Virus record (IMG/VR): IMGVR_UViG_3300028558_000048
Coordinates: 1-41,157 of that record
Strand: one strand, 5' to 3'
DNA: 41,157 nucleotides
From: a virus
Shown: piece by piece, positions 24,067 to 31,332 of the stretch
Position numbering within the stretch: position 1 is the stretch's first letter
Layout of the letters: each line of letters starts with the position of its first letter
Program-made: the position numbers and the translations under genes
Notes under the pieces: generated by a model
Told to the model about the DNA's origin: nothing
What the model saw: the letters and a program-made list of their open reading frames with translations, nothing else
The model's database searches: none

Positions 24067-24183
24067 GCGCGGATCTGTTAAGTCGAACCCGGCCTGGAGC
24101 TTGAGGGTTCGTTGGTTGCGACACCTCGGCAGGGGATGGAAGTTCGGCCGCCAGGCCGGATTCGACTCAACAAATTCTCGCGC
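24067..24183. repeat. Long inverted repeat, arms 24067-24097 and 24151-24183
   Basis: The arm core TTAAGTCGAACCCGGCCTGG pairs with CCAGGCCGGATTCGACTCAA with two mismatches, and similarity extends about 11 bases further outward on each side. The loop of about 53 bases contains GTTGGTTGCG, which is complementary to CGCAACCAAC (24181-24190) beyond the second arm, so RNA from here could form a pseudoknot or alternative folds. Confidence 0.7.
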
Positions 24184-24200
24184 AACCAACATCGTCGCCA

Positions 24201-24225
24201 GCGTCCCACGTTCTACGTGGAACGC
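24201..24225. repeat. Hairpin GCGTCCCACG-TTCTA-CGTGGAACGC
   Basis: A ten-base stem with one mismatch and a five-base loop. No T-run follows on either strand, so it is not a standard terminator. Confidence 0.65.
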
Positions 24226-24236
24226 CAAAGCCTGCA

Positions 24237-24263
24237 TTGGCTCTGTTGGCTCCGTTGGCTCTT
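24237..24263. repeat. Three tandem 9-base repeats of TTGGCTC
   Basis: Copies begin at 24237, 24246 and 24255 (TTGGCTCTG, TTGGCTCCG, TTGGCTCTT). They lie between the HTH gene and the structured region, a plausible activator-binding array. Confidence 0.65.
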
Positions 24264-24291
24264 TTCCGCTCCTTAACTGAAATTCTGAAGC

Positions 24292-24582
24292 TTACCCGAT
24301 CAACTGACTGCTGGACCGCTGTCCCTTAAATCGTTCCAACTCTGCCGGGGTGATCCGCCAGTACTTTCTTTTCCGCTTGCCGACATTCATCGCCCCCAGC
24401 GCGCCCTCATCGATCAGGTCCCGCACGTGCTGCTCACTCGTCTGCAATTTTTCCGCCGCCTTAATCACCGTGTAATATTCCGGCTCCAGCACTGGCCGCC
24501 CCGGACGCACCAGGTAGGACCCGTCGCCCTGGGGGACGATCACCGGCTCGAACCTGAGTTGTTGTTGCTCTCCGCTGGGCAT
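24292..24582 (-). CDS. Excisionase-type (MerR-like) DNA-binding protein
   Basis: A 96-residue protein. Residues 37-85 form a HTH_17 type domain: YTVIKAAEKLQTSEQHVRDL, then the wing EGALGAMNVGKRKRKYWRITPAELERF. This is typical of short excisionase-family regulators. In a phage without integrase, the domain is more likely a transcription regulator. It is the last gene before the structured gap that precedes the late cassette and could control it. It follows the small coupled partner of the metallopeptidase gene by 13 bases. Confidence 0.8.
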   Translation of the reverse strand: MPSGEQQQLRFEPVIVPQGDGSYLVRPGRPVLEPEYYTVIKAAEKLQTSEQHVRDLIDEGALGAMNVGKRKRKYWRITPAELERFKGQRSSSQLIG

Positions 24583-24595
24583 CCACGTCTATGGT

Positions 24596-24784
24596 CTATG
24601 GTTCGTCCGCAATGCTCAACTTCAACCTCGCCAGCACGTGGCCGCCTTCCATCACGATCACCAGGCCGTGCTGCACGATCGGCGTGTCCCCAATCAATTC
24701 GGCGTAATGCGACGCCGTCGCCCGGTCGAACCCGTGCCTGGCTATCTCGTCCACCAACTCGCGAAAAGCCTTTTCGTCCATCAT
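24596..24784 (-). CDS. Small protein coupled to the metallopeptidase (possible immunity)
   Basis: A protein of about 62 residues. Two consecutive ATGs overlap the stop of the metallopeptidase gene (ATGATGG with TGA inside). A GTG two codons earlier is less likely. The sequence is acidic, with a helix (DEKAFRELVDEIARHGF), then ELIGDTPIVQHGLVIVMEGGHVLARLKL, an alpha-beta build. It is not a known family to me. Tight coupling directly after a MuF-type gene with a C-terminal enzyme domain is the usual position for an immunity protein or inhibitor, but this is inference. Confidence 0.6.
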   Translation of the reverse strand: MMDEKAFRELVDEIARHGFDRATASHYAELIGDTPIVQHGLVIVMEGGHVLARLKLSIADEP

Positions 24785-26241
24785 AACCACCCCAGCTTCC
24801 TCATCATCCCCTCAATGGCTTGTTCCAGCACCCCGAAATCGCCGCTCTCCCATTGCCGGTCTTTCTCCGCCTCCAGCGCCTTCTTCAAATCGCGTTCGAG
24901 CGCCTTGAATCCCGACCGCTTCGCTATGAACTGCGAATAGGCCCGCGCCCAGATTTCTTGCGGCTTGAGCAGATACCGCAAGTAGGCCCTGCCATCCTCG
25001 CTCGTCGTTTCCTCAAGTCGGCTGCGCAGGCTTTTGATCGCGTCCGTCTTTTCCGCCGCCTCCAGGACCCGCTTCATGTCCGGATCGCCGCCCGACGTCG
25101 CGAATGTCCCTTTGGCCCCGATCCCTTCCAAATCCAGAAAATGCCCCGTTTCGTGCGTCATCGTGAACGTCGGCCACGGCCCCGTATTCCGGACCCCGAT
25201 ATGATCCGCCTCAATCCCCGCCCCGTCCGCCGCCGGCGCCATGCGAAAATAGCCGTAAGACGATTGCTTCGAGGTCTTCGCCTCCAGGTCCGGCAGCCGG
25301 CCGTCGTCATGCACCCGGTCAATGGCCGCCAGGGCCGCGTCCATGTCCTCCCCCAGCACGCCCGGCGCTTGGACCGTGATGGCCTCGGACACCGCATTTT
25401 CCCGCACCGCCGGTACCGGCACGGCCGCCGGCGCCCAGCTCATCGTCCCGGCCTCGTCATCCACGACCAATTGTTCCCCCAAATCCGCTTTCAGCTTTTC
25501 GACGAGATCAGGGTCCAGCGTCTCCGTGGAGGCCTCCAGCCCTTCGTTGAAGCTCCGCAACTGGGGCTTGACCTTTTCCCCCGACTTGAGCAGCCCCGCC
25601 TCCTCCGTGGCATCCCGGTCCACGTCCTCGACATCGTGCCCGCAGCCCCAGCCCCAGGGGCCCCACGGCACGCCAAAATCCTGGTTGATCCGTTTCTCCC
25701 AAATCGGGTCGGTCTTCAAATAGACCTGGTTCTCGAACGGCACGTGGGCTTCCCGTTCCTGCTTTACCGCCTGCACCCGCACGAACCGTTGCGCCGGGAA
25801 TTCGTTCAGCACGTCCGGATCCATCCCCTGGCGCCAGTACCCGTAATCCCCGGCCTGCTGCGTTTGCGTGTTGAAGATCAGCCCCAGCCGCCGCTCGCTC
25901 GTGATGTCCTTCAGCCCGTGTTCATCCTCCGGCGCCAACGGCCCCATCCCCTCGCTCTTCGCGAACTTGCGCATCTGATCCACGAACACCGACCGGCTCC
26001 CCGCCTTCAGCGCTGTCTGTCCCGGCAACGTCTCCCGCGCACCCGCGAGGTAATCCGAAATCTGATCCCGTGCCCGCTGCAAAAACCTCAAGCTCTCCAC
26101 CTGGCTCGAAAAGAACGCCCGCTCCCTCAACGCCACCGGCACGTCCGCCCATTCCGCCGACATCATCGCGCTACCGATCGGCGACCGCTCCCCAATCTTC
26201 TGGATCGCCTCTTCGAACGTCATCGGCCCCACGAATTGCAT
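24781..26241 (-). CDS. MuF-like head protein fused to an HExxH metallopeptidase
   Basis: A 486-residue protein. The ATG at 26241 begins 4 bases after the preceding stop, and a second ATG six codons on is also possible. Residues 10-215 resemble phage head morphogenesis (MuF-like) proteins: ISERRL-like KDITSERRLGLIF, then FNTQTQQAGDYGYWRQGMDP, QAVKQEREAHVPFENQVY, and finally NQDFGVPWGPWGWGCGHDVE (the W..G.GC.H type closing). After a 70-residue linker, residues 340-445 carry a zinc peptidase: MTHETGHFLDLEG with H363, E364, H367, and a likely third ligand E429 in PQEIWARAYSQF. This matches gluzincin-type toxin domains carried by MuF proteins. It is far from portal, unlike gene F in Mu. Confidence 0.75.
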   Translation of the reverse strand: MQFVGPMTFEEAIQKIGERSPIGSAMMSAEWADVPVALRERAFFSSQVESLRFLQRARDQISDYLAGARETLPGQTALKAGSRSVFVDQMRKFAKSEGMGPLAPEDEHGLKDITSERRLGLIFNTQTQQAGDYGYWRQGMDPDVLNEFPAQRFVRVQAVKQEREAHVPFENQVYLKTDPIWEKRINQDFGVPWGPWGWGCGHDVEDVDRDATEEAGLLKSGEKVKPQLRSFNEGLEASTETLDPDLVEKLKADLGEQLVVDDEAGTMSWAPAAVPVPAVRENAVSEAITVQAPGVLGEDMDAALAAIDRVHDDGRLPDLEAKTSKQSSYGYFRMAPAADGAGIEADHIGVRNTGPWPTFTMTHETGHFLDLEGIGAKGTFATSGGDPDMKRVLEAAEKTDAIKSLRSRLEETTSEDGRAYLRYLLKPQEIWARAYSQFIAKRSGFKALERDLKKALEAEKDRQWESGDFGVLEQAIEGMMRKLGWL

Positions 26242-26245
26242 AAAA

Positions 26246-26464
26246 TCAGTTAAACTCAAAGAACCTGGCTTCTCCGTATTTGTCCAGCAGCCAATCGCAG
26301 TGGGCCGATTCGGCGATATCTGCGACGATGTCTGCATCGCGCTCCGAGTACCGCAAGCGGCACTTCTCCCATTCCTCCCGCTGGACGAAGGTTGTCTTCT
26401 GCTTCAAGAGATTCCGCCGTATCCGCCGAACCAGCCGTTTCAGCATCGTCGCAGCCTCATTCAT
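26246..26464 (-). CDS. Small basic protein, unknown
   Basis: A 72-residue protein starting MNEAATMLKRLVRRIRRNLL, with the start set by ATGA overlap with the upstream gene. The N-terminus is a very basic helix, while the rest (EEWEKCRLRYSERDADIVAD) is charged and helical and ends ARFFEFN. It could bind nucleic acid or membrane. It lies 4 bases before the MuF-like gene. Confidence 0.55.
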   Translation of the reverse strand: MNEAATMLKRLVRRIRRNLLKQKTTFVQREEWEKCRLRYSERDADIVADIAESAHCDWLLDKYGEARFFEFN

Positions 26465-26733
26465 ACGAGCATTTGAGTGAGTTTTTCCAACGCATGGCGG
26501 AGACCGATCCTTAGGCAGTCGTCGCACACATACATTTGGTCGTCGCAGCCGCCGTTCCGCCATACCCCCACGTTTACGACGAGTTGCGGACTAGCCTCGA
26601 AGGACTTGCCCGGACCATGCAGCAGAGGCTTGTGCTTTTCAACAACCACGATGTCGTTGAAGCCTACCTCGCTGCGCAGTGCCGCCAGTCCGCGCAGCGC
26701 GCCGCAACAATGGCAATAGTCAGATCTGTTCAT
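26461..26733 (-). CDS. Zinc-binding small protein
   Basis: A 90-residue protein with Cys pairs at both ends: CHCC at 7-10 and CDDC at 70-73, most likely one zinc site. Between them is a beta-type region (EVGFNDIVVVEKHKP). The start MNRSDYC overlaps the DUF2786 gene by 14 bases. The arrangement is that of a small zinc ribbon. It has no known family that I recognise. Confidence 0.6.
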   Translation of the reverse strand: MNRSDYCHCCGALRGLAALRSEVGFNDIVVVEKHKPLLHGPGKSFEASPQLVVNVGVWRNGGCDDQMYVCDDCLRIGLRHALEKLTQMLV

Positions 26734-27457
26734 CGCGCCTCCCAATCATCGGCGCCGCTTTCCCGCCCTCCGTGACGCCCGACCGTATCTCCGTCTTCCG
26801 GCCCTCCACGTAGCCCGCGTACATTGCCGCCTTCGCGTCCGAGTCCGGCCGGCCCGACACGCTGTCTTGCGGCCCGAACCGCTTCTCGTACTCCTGGCGC
26901 CGGGCCAACGCTGACCCAATCAGCACCAACCCGGCCTCGGTCACCTGCTGCTTCCGTTGCTCCCAGAGCTTGGCAGAAATCCCGTTATACATTCCCCATA
27001 AGAACATCTGCCGGTTTCGCACCCGGCCACGGCGGTCCCGCCACGCCAGGCGAAACTGCCGCACGAGGAACGTATAGACGTACATGGCCACCCGCGTGTC
27101 CCACGCCGTTCCGATAAACGTGAGGCGATACGCCGAAGGCCTGCCCGGTATGATCCGGCCCCATCCGCGCCGCCCGGCCGTCCCGCGCAGTAACACGTTT
27201 ACGTTGAAAAACTGCGCCAGCACCATCCCCGAGTACTTGCACTCCCAGCCAATCCGTGACGCCGTCGCCGTGTCGATATGGCCGATCGGCTCGTCCTTGA
27301 CCTGGTCCGGATCGACCGTCCCGAGGTCAATCCCATGGTTGCGCGCCAGTTCCGCCGCCAGGGCCAGCGCCGTCTCGACTTCGGCGGGCGTGCCGCCCCT
27401 CTTCATCCGAAGGAGTTTCTTGATCTTCTCGATTACCCGTTCCCTGTCAGTGTTCAT
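26720..27457 (-). CDS. DUF2786-domain protein
   Basis: A 245-residue protein. Residues 8-46 match DUF2786: EKIKKLLRMKRGGTPAEVET, then ALALAAELARNHGID. The rest has a segment KYSGMVLAQFFNVNVLL and a conserved-looking AYRLTFIGTAWDTRVAMYVY, as in DUF2786 proteins of phages and plasmids. The C-terminal helix SDAKAAMYAGYVEGRKTEI closes the domain. The biochemical function of the family is unknown. It lies after the alpha-CTD-like gene. Confidence 0.8.
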   Translation of the reverse strand: MNTDRERVIEKIKKLLRMKRGGTPAEVETALALAAELARNHGIDLGTVDPDQVKDEPIGHIDTATASRIGWECKYSGMVLAQFFNVNVLLRGTAGRRGWGRIIPGRPSAYRLTFIGTAWDTRVAMYVYTFLVRQFRLAWRDRRGRVRNRQMFLWGMYNGISAKLWEQRKQQVTEAGLVLIGSALARRQEYEKRFGPQDSVSGRPDSDAKAAMYAGYVEGRKTEIRSGVTEGGKAAPMIGRRDEQI

Positions 27458-27497
27458 TCTTAGTATTCCTTACATCCCGTCCCCGTTGTACCCGTGA

Positions 27498-27896
27498 TCA
27501 CGCCTGTTCCCCTCCCATTTTTCTGTCCCAAATCTTTCTGGCAGATCTGCCTCTTGCCACCAGGATGCGCGCCTTCTCCTTGGACCCCAGCCGCAGCACC
27601 GTTGAAATATCCTGAAAGCTGAGCAATTGCTCGCGCAGTTGCAGCGCCAGGCCTGCGCGAATTGTGCAGGCCTGCTGGGCGCTCAGAGGAATCGGGAGCC
27701 CGAGCCACTCCCTGATCTCGTTATAGGTTTTTGCACCGAGCCCGCTGGCTTGGACATTCGACGGATGAAGCACCCGGCCCTGAACCGCGGAGGCAACTTG
27801 CGCCCGGGTCCGGAGGTTCAGAATCCAGGCACAGTTTACTGCCCGTGGGCTCAGGCCAGCCAGTCCGCTTAGGTCATTGTTCATTTTCGTATTCAT
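27498..27896 (-). CDS. Alpha-CTD-like regulator (candidate late activator)
   Basis: A 132-residue protein. Residues 12-69 resemble the RNA polymerase alpha C-terminal domain: LSPRAVNCAWILNLRT matches the 'L..R..NCL....I.T' helix, and ASGLGAKTYNEIREWLGLP matches 'N.LGKKSL.EI...L...GL'. That is the helix-hairpin-helix part that binds UP elements and activators. Residues 88-122 (REQLLSFQDISTVL, GSKEKARILVARG) look like an HTH arm. In Mu, the position before the late block holds Mor and C. This protein could mimic alpha-CTD to redirect the host polymerase to late promoters. This is inference from alignment by eye. Confidence 0.65.
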   Translation of the reverse strand: MNTKMNNDLSGLAGLSPRAVNCAWILNLRTRAQVASAVQGRVLHPSNVQASGLGAKTYNEIREWLGLPIPLSAQQACTIRAGLALQLREQLLSFQDISTVLRLGSKEKARILVARGRSARKIWDRKMGGEQA

Positions 27897-28531
27897 CAGA
27901 ACGGCTCGTCTCCCTCCGTCGCCGCCGTCCCCACGGCCTCGGCTGGCGCCATGTCCGGTTCCGGGGCTCCGCTCCGCGGCTGCGCCTTCCGGCCTTTCAC
28001 CAGTTTAAGAATCCAAATGATCTTCTGCGTCTCCAGATCCTCCCAGAAGATGGTCCCGAACGCGTTCCGGCTGATCGCGCAAAGAGTGGTCTCGCCCGCC
28101 ATCTTCCGGAGGTACTTGACCAGCGCTTCCTTGTCCGCGATCTCGGGGTGGTCCCATTTCATCACGCAGTCCATATTTTCACCATCCTGGAGCAAGTCGA
28201 ACAACGTCACGACCCGGTTTACCTCGTGATTGGTCAGACCATCCGAGCCGCTCTTCCGCCCGCCCGTTGCCACGAGGTTGCACGCGTGCCGCAGGTCCGC
28301 TGCTGTCACGCTGCGGTGCTCCTGCCGTGCCAACTGCTCGGCATAGTCCAGCACCTGCAAGCCCGCCTTCCACGCTGGCGATGCCAGCGACGGCCGCGCC
28401 CGCTCAACAAGCTCCTCCCGTTGCTTCCTCAGATCGGCCAGCAAGCGACCCCGGACCATGACCCAGTCGCATATCCGGGCACACCGGTTCCAAGCGGGAA
28501 AATAGAAGAACTTCCTTTGTTTCTCAGTCAT
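27896..28531 (-). CDS. Hypothetical early protein, 211 residues
   Basis: It starts MTEKQRKFFYFPAWNRCARI (ATG at 28531, inside the previous gene's last codons). The centre is helical (LQVLDYAEQLARQEHRSVTAAD, LTNHEVNRVVTLFDLL) with a later aromatic segment FGTIFWEDLETQKIIWILKL. The C-terminal 35 residues are Pro/Ala/Glu-rich. This is the zone of Mu gemA/gp16-gp19-like genes, but I do not recognise the family. It overlaps its upstream neighbour by 8 bases and stops one base into the alpha-CTD-like start. Confidence 0.55.
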   Translation of the reverse strand: MTEKQRKFFYFPAWNRCARICDWVMVRGRLLADLRKQREELVERARPSLASPAWKAGLQVLDYAEQLARQEHRSVTAADLRHACNLVATGGRKSGSDGLTNHEVNRVVTLFDLLQDGENMDCVMKWDHPEIADKEALVKYLRKMAGETTLCAISRNAFGTIFWEDLETQKIIWILKLVKGRKAQPRSGAPEPDMAPAEAVGTAATEGDEPF

Positions 28532-29297
28532 AATTCCCCCGTTCAAGCGGCGTCAAACTCTCCGCGCTCTTTACTGGGTTTTCCGCCCGGAACGCCTTCC
28601 AAGCCGCCTCAAGCTCTCCAATCTCATCGCCCGTGAGCCCAATCCGGCGCGGCCCGCGGCCGTAAACTTTCACGCGGCGGCGATGCCCATCCACCTTCGA
28701 CTGCGGGCTGATAACCACCAACTCCTGCTGCTGGGTCATCTTGTAGAGCGTGCTGCTCCACGTCCCATCCGGGACCACCGCCGAAGGCGCGTGCTTTGCC
28801 ACCCACGCCCTGAGTTCGATAAGCGTGAACGCCTTCGGCAGATCATCCATGGCTTGCCTCACGATCCCGCGAAACCCCGACTCCCCGTCATGCCGCGTGC
28901 CGAACTTGCCTCCGGATCGCCCCGCACTCGCCGGCGGCCTCGACGCCCGGATGTAAATATTCGGCGTAGGCCCCGCACCCCGGCTAGTGCAGATAATCTC
29001 GCCCGCCTTCTCCATGCGCGTGAGCAAACAGGACACCTGGTGTTCCTCCGTGACGGGCTTCAACTCCGGATGCAATTCATAAACCGCCCGGCGAATCAAC
29101 TCCGCCGTGAACGGCCCCGGCCAACTGCCGACTACCCTCCGCACGCCGCTCGACAAACCCCCGTTATGGTAGATCCGTCCCTCCAGTGACAACACCCGCC
29201 GCTCAAGTGCCGCCAGCCTGGCCAGCACGGCGGGGATGGATTCCTGCTTCTCGATATCACCCGTGTCCCGCGCGATATCATGGTCCTGTTCAGACAT
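28524..29297 (-). CDS. Hypothetical protein with two winged-helix-like domains
   Basis: A 257-residue protein. It has an N-terminal coiled coil (IPAVLARLAALERRVLSLEG), then a domain FTAELIRRAVYELHPELKPV...VSCLLTRMEKAGEIIC that reads like a winged helix. A linker leads to a second one, FTLIELRAWVAKHAP...WSSTLYKMTQQQELVVIS. Both have a helix-helix-strand arrangement and a basic wing, so it is probably DNA-binding. The name of the family is unknown to me. It overlaps the upstream gene by 8 bases. Confidence 0.55.
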   Translation of the reverse strand: MSEQDHDIARDTGDIEKQESIPAVLARLAALERRVLSLEGRIYHNGGLSSGVRRVVGSWPGPFTAELIRRAVYELHPELKPVTEEHQVSCLLTRMEKAGEIICTSRGAGPTPNIYIRASRPPASAGRSGGKFGTRHDGESGFRGIVRQAMDDLPKAFTLIELRAWVAKHAPSAVVPDGTWSSTLYKMTQQQELVVISPQSKVDGHRRRVKVYGRGPRRIGLTGDEIGELEAAWKAFRAENPVKSAESLTPLERGNYD

Positions 29298-29781
29298 AAG
29301 CCGTTTCCCCTGAGCCTAAGAGCGCTGCCGTCAGTTCCTTGTATTCCGCGTCCGCGAGCGTCCGCATAGCCTGGCTAAATCGCTTCAAGAGCCACGCGAT
29401 TTGCCGTACTGCGTCCCGCTCGCGATCAAACAGCTCGTGATCTCGCAAGAACTGAAACAACCGGTCCGCGCGAACGCCATACACCCGCGCCGGCGTCTCG
29501 CTCTCCAGCATCATTTCCCGTGTCTCAACGATCCACTCATAATGGACGCTCATCTGGCTTGCCTGCCCCAGTTCGGCCGCTACCGCCTCCTCCAGCCGCC
29601 GCCACGTGTCCTCTACCTCGCGCCGTGCGCATTCGAGGACCGGCGGAGGCGGAGACATCTCGCACGGGCAAATCCCCGGCAAGGTCATTTCCTGCCACTT
29701 CAGCCCCAATTCCGTTACCAGAACCGGCTCGAACGCGCGTTCCACGGAATCCCGGTGCCACGAACGATATTGTTCCATCAT
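29290..29781 (-). CDS. Hypothetical helical protein
   Basis: A 163-residue protein (MMEQYRSWHRDSVERAF) with mostly helical content: VLECARREVEDTWRRLEEAV, RLFQFLRDHELFDRERDAVR, FSQAMRTLADAEYKELTAAL. A Pro/Cys patch (GICPCEMSPPPPV) at about 37-49 might bind metal or form a turn. It starts with an ATGATG that overlaps the upstream stop. Function unknown. Confidence 0.5.
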   Translation of the reverse strand: MMEQYRSWHRDSVERAFEPVLVTELGLKWQEMTLPGICPCEMSPPPPVLECARREVEDTWRRLEEAVAAELGQASQMSVHYEWIVETREMMLESETPARVYGVRADRLFQFLRDHELFDRERDAVRQIAWLLKRFSQAMRTLADAEYKELTAALLGSGETAYV

Positions 29782-30014
29782 GGCACCCTCTCGATTGTGG
29801 TTTCCTCGCCCATCGGCAACAGGAAGGCATCGGCCTTCTCTATGGCCGCCATCTTAGAAGGGAACACGGTCCCGTTCTCATCGCTCCCCACCCAGGCCAA
29901 TTTGCTCTCATCCACGAACCGCACCGGCCACCCCCGGTACCGGATCATGAACCGCGTTTCCGTGCCGGCGTTTTCGACCGGGCCAGCCACCGCGATGCTC
30001 TCGTGTCCATTCAT
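29778..30014 (-). CDS. Small beta-type hypothetical protein
   Basis: A 78-residue protein: MNGHESIAVAGPVENAGTE, then ETRFMIRYRGWPVRFVDESK and a helix MAAIEKADAFLLP. It looks like a small alpha-beta single-domain protein. It overlaps the next gene by ATGA. Function unknown. Confidence 0.5.
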   Translation of the reverse strand: MNGHESIAVAGPVENAGTETRFMIRYRGWPVRFVDESKLAWVGSDENGTVFPSKMAAIEKADAFLLPMGEETTIERVP

Positions 30015-30037
30015 AGTTCAGATCTCGCTTGGATTGG

Positions 30038-30292
30038 TTAGTTCTCCTTGGCCGCGGCCGCCGCTACTGCCTTCCCCAAGTCCAATTTGGCCGCCTTGAC
30101 AGAAAACGTTGTGGACTGACGCCGCCGGATCTTCAGATGCGCCAGCACGTCGTCTTCCAGCATCTTCAGCGCGTCTAGATTTAAGTGCGTTTCAACCCTC
30201 ACATACGGCGTCGCCTTGAAGCCCGGAGTCCGCACTTCCTCATTCGCCAGCAATGCCAGGCTCAGTTCCTCGTCGCCTTGTTCTCGAACCAC
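30038..30292 (-). CDS. Small hypothetical early protein
   Basis: An 84-residue frame starting at GTG (30292) and overlapping the upstream gene by 31 bases. A later start near residue 15 is possible. The body VRTPGFKATPYVRVETHLNLDALKMLEDDV is a beta strand then helix, and the tail is Ala/Lys-rich. There is no Shine-Dalgarno in front of the GTG. Function unknown. Confidence 0.45.
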   Translation of the reverse strand: MVREQGDEELSLALLANEEVRTPGFKATPYVRVETHLNLDALKMLEDDVLAHLKIRRRQSTTFSVKAAKLDLGKAVAAAAAKEN

Positions 30293-30537
30293 TGCGGATT
30301 CCGGCGCGCCAGCACCTCCAGGGCGCCTTCCGTGTCCGACAAAGCCTGCTGTAGGCGCGCGTAATCCGCCTTGTGTTCATCCACGATCTCCAGTTGGCTG
30401 CCATTGGCCGCCGCCTGGATCGCCGCCAACTGGTTTGATGCCTCGCTGAACACCGCCAGCAAATCCACCAGGTTCTTGAAGTCCGGTTCGCTGCCGGCCG
30501 TGGCCGTTTCTGTCCTGTCATTGTCCGTCTTTTTCAT
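30262..30537 (-). CDS. Small coiled-coil hypothetical protein
   Basis: A 91-residue protein: MKKTDNDRTETATAG, then LVDLLAVFSEASNQLAAIQA and IVDEHKADYARLQQALSDTE, two helices with heptad-like spacing. It ends ARRNPQWFENKATRN. It is one of a run of small overlapping early genes after the HD gene. Function unknown. Confidence 0.5.
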   Translation of the reverse strand: MKKTDNDRTETATAGSEPDFKNLVDLLAVFSEASNQLAAIQAAANGSQLEIVDEHKADYARLQQALSDTEGALEVLARRNPQWFENKATRN

Positions 30538-30733
30538 TGGTTCCTTTCATTTGGGGTTTTGTCTCGCCATCACCGGCCGCTGCCATGCGCTTGCACCGCA
30601 AACAACTCACCGGCCAAAGATCCACCTGCCATTGCGCCGCCTTCCCTCCGCGCCCCCCCCCGCACGCCGGGTGCCCGTTCCTCTCCACATGCACCTTCAG
30701 ATGCTTCGCCCCGCCTTTAATCAAAGCATTCAT
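30518..30733 (-). CDS. Small zinc-finger-like protein
   Basis: A 71-residue protein with HVERNGHPACGGGRGG then WPVSCLRCKRM. C24, C44 and C47 with a nearby His suggest one zinc site. Short proteins of this build (H..RNG.PACGGG....W....V.C..C) are common in early regions of Mu-like phages. The start overlaps the HD gene stop by ATGA. The tail is charged. Confidence 0.55.
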   Translation of the reverse strand: MNALIKGGAKHLKVHVERNGHPACGGGRGGKAAQWQVDLWPVSCLRCKRMAAAGDGETKPQMKGTNEKDGQ

Positions 30734-31332
30734 GCCGCCTCCGTTTTGAAATTTGAGAGGGCGAGAAAGCGCTCCCTGAAATCAAGCTCGGCGGACGCGG
30801 GATTGAGGGGAACAATCGTAAGGCCGTCTGGCTGGATCATCGGCTTATCAACGTCCCACGGCATTGGGCGTGGCCCCATCAGGTCGCGCCGTTCAGTGGC
30901 GAGGGCTACCAGGTCAGCGTGTTTAACCTCGGGCGCCATCACGACCGGGACGCCAAACTTGTTGGCGATGGCGTTCCAGATCCTTTGCTCAATTGCACGG
31001 TATTCAGGCAAGGCTGCCTTCAAGGGCCTGACCATGTCACCAACGTAGGCCTCGGTTGCATCGTGGAGCAGCCCTTGGAGAGCGAACTCTTGGGGGACTA
31101 GACGGCTGACGTGGACACAGTGCTGGGCGACGGAATAGAACCGGTGTACGTGACCATTGAAGCGACACTCGCGAGCAAGGGCGTGCGCGATGTCCTCAAA
31201 GCAAATCTCTGCGGGCCGGGGGTCCTGGTGGTAGAAGGCGATACCAGTGTAGGTTTGGAACCAGTTGCCCCGGTCGGTGGAAGATTGCATATGTTGTGCG
31301 GGTCGGGCGCCGGCGTTCATATTTAGGCTCAT
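30730..31332 (-). CDS. HD-domain phosphohydrolase (YfbR-like nucleotidase family)
   Basis: A 200-residue phage HD hydrolase. GNWFQTYTGIAFYHQDPRPAE, FEDIAHALARECRFNGHVHR and YSVAQHCVHVSRL lead to the metal site: H71, then H90-D91 in LQGLLHDATEAYVGDM, and a later Asp in VKHADLVALATE. Proteins of this type act on nucleotides such as dNMPs. In a phage that replicates by transposition they may adjust nucleotide pools. It is translationally coupled by ATGA with the MuB-like gene. The N-terminal 20 residues are extra. Confidence 0.85.
   Translation of the reverse strand: MSLNMNAGARPAQHMQSSTDRGNWFQTYTGIAFYHQDPRPAEICFEDIAHALARECRFNGHVHRFYSVAQHCVHVSRLVPQEFALQGLLHDATEAYVGDMVRPLKAALPEYRAIEQRIWNAIANKFGVPVVMAPEVKHADLVALATERRDLMGPRPMPWDVDKPMIQPDGLTIVPLNPASAELDFRERFLALSNFKTEAA

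Larger units (their letters stand above)
24019..24291. other. Structured non-coding region upstream of the late cassette
   Basis: A 273-base gap without a convincing gene. It contains a 14-base perfect palindrome GCGGCCTAGGCCGC (24029-24042), a long imperfect inverted repeat (24067-24097 with 24151-24183), a perfect 10-base pair GTTGGTTGCG / CGCAACCAAC (24111-24120, 24181-24190) interleaved with it, a hairpin at 24201-24225 and three tandem TTGGCTC copies. It separates the early/middle block from the late genes, so a late promoter, terminator or regulatory RNA could lie here. I see no tRNA. Confidence 0.6.

Noticed and set aside
24071-24170. tRNA-like GGTTCG / TTCGAC elements
   Set aside because: No paired T-arm, anticodon arm or acceptor stem can be built around them.
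24034-24280. Small frames on both strands in the structured gap (67 and 78 residues)
   Set aside because: The similar peptides SNPAW and AGFD on the two strands are produced by the inverted repeat itself. There is no ribosome-binding site and no family.
24820-26253. Long plus-strand frame (477 residues) opposite the MuF-like gene
   Set aside because: Arg/Pro/His-rich composition typical of antisense reading of GC-rich codons; the minus strand has clear motifs.
27460-27708. Minus-strand frame of 82 residues
   Set aside because: It overlaps the alpha-CTD-like gene in another frame and its sequence is shadow-like; the remaining non-overlapping part is under 40 bases.
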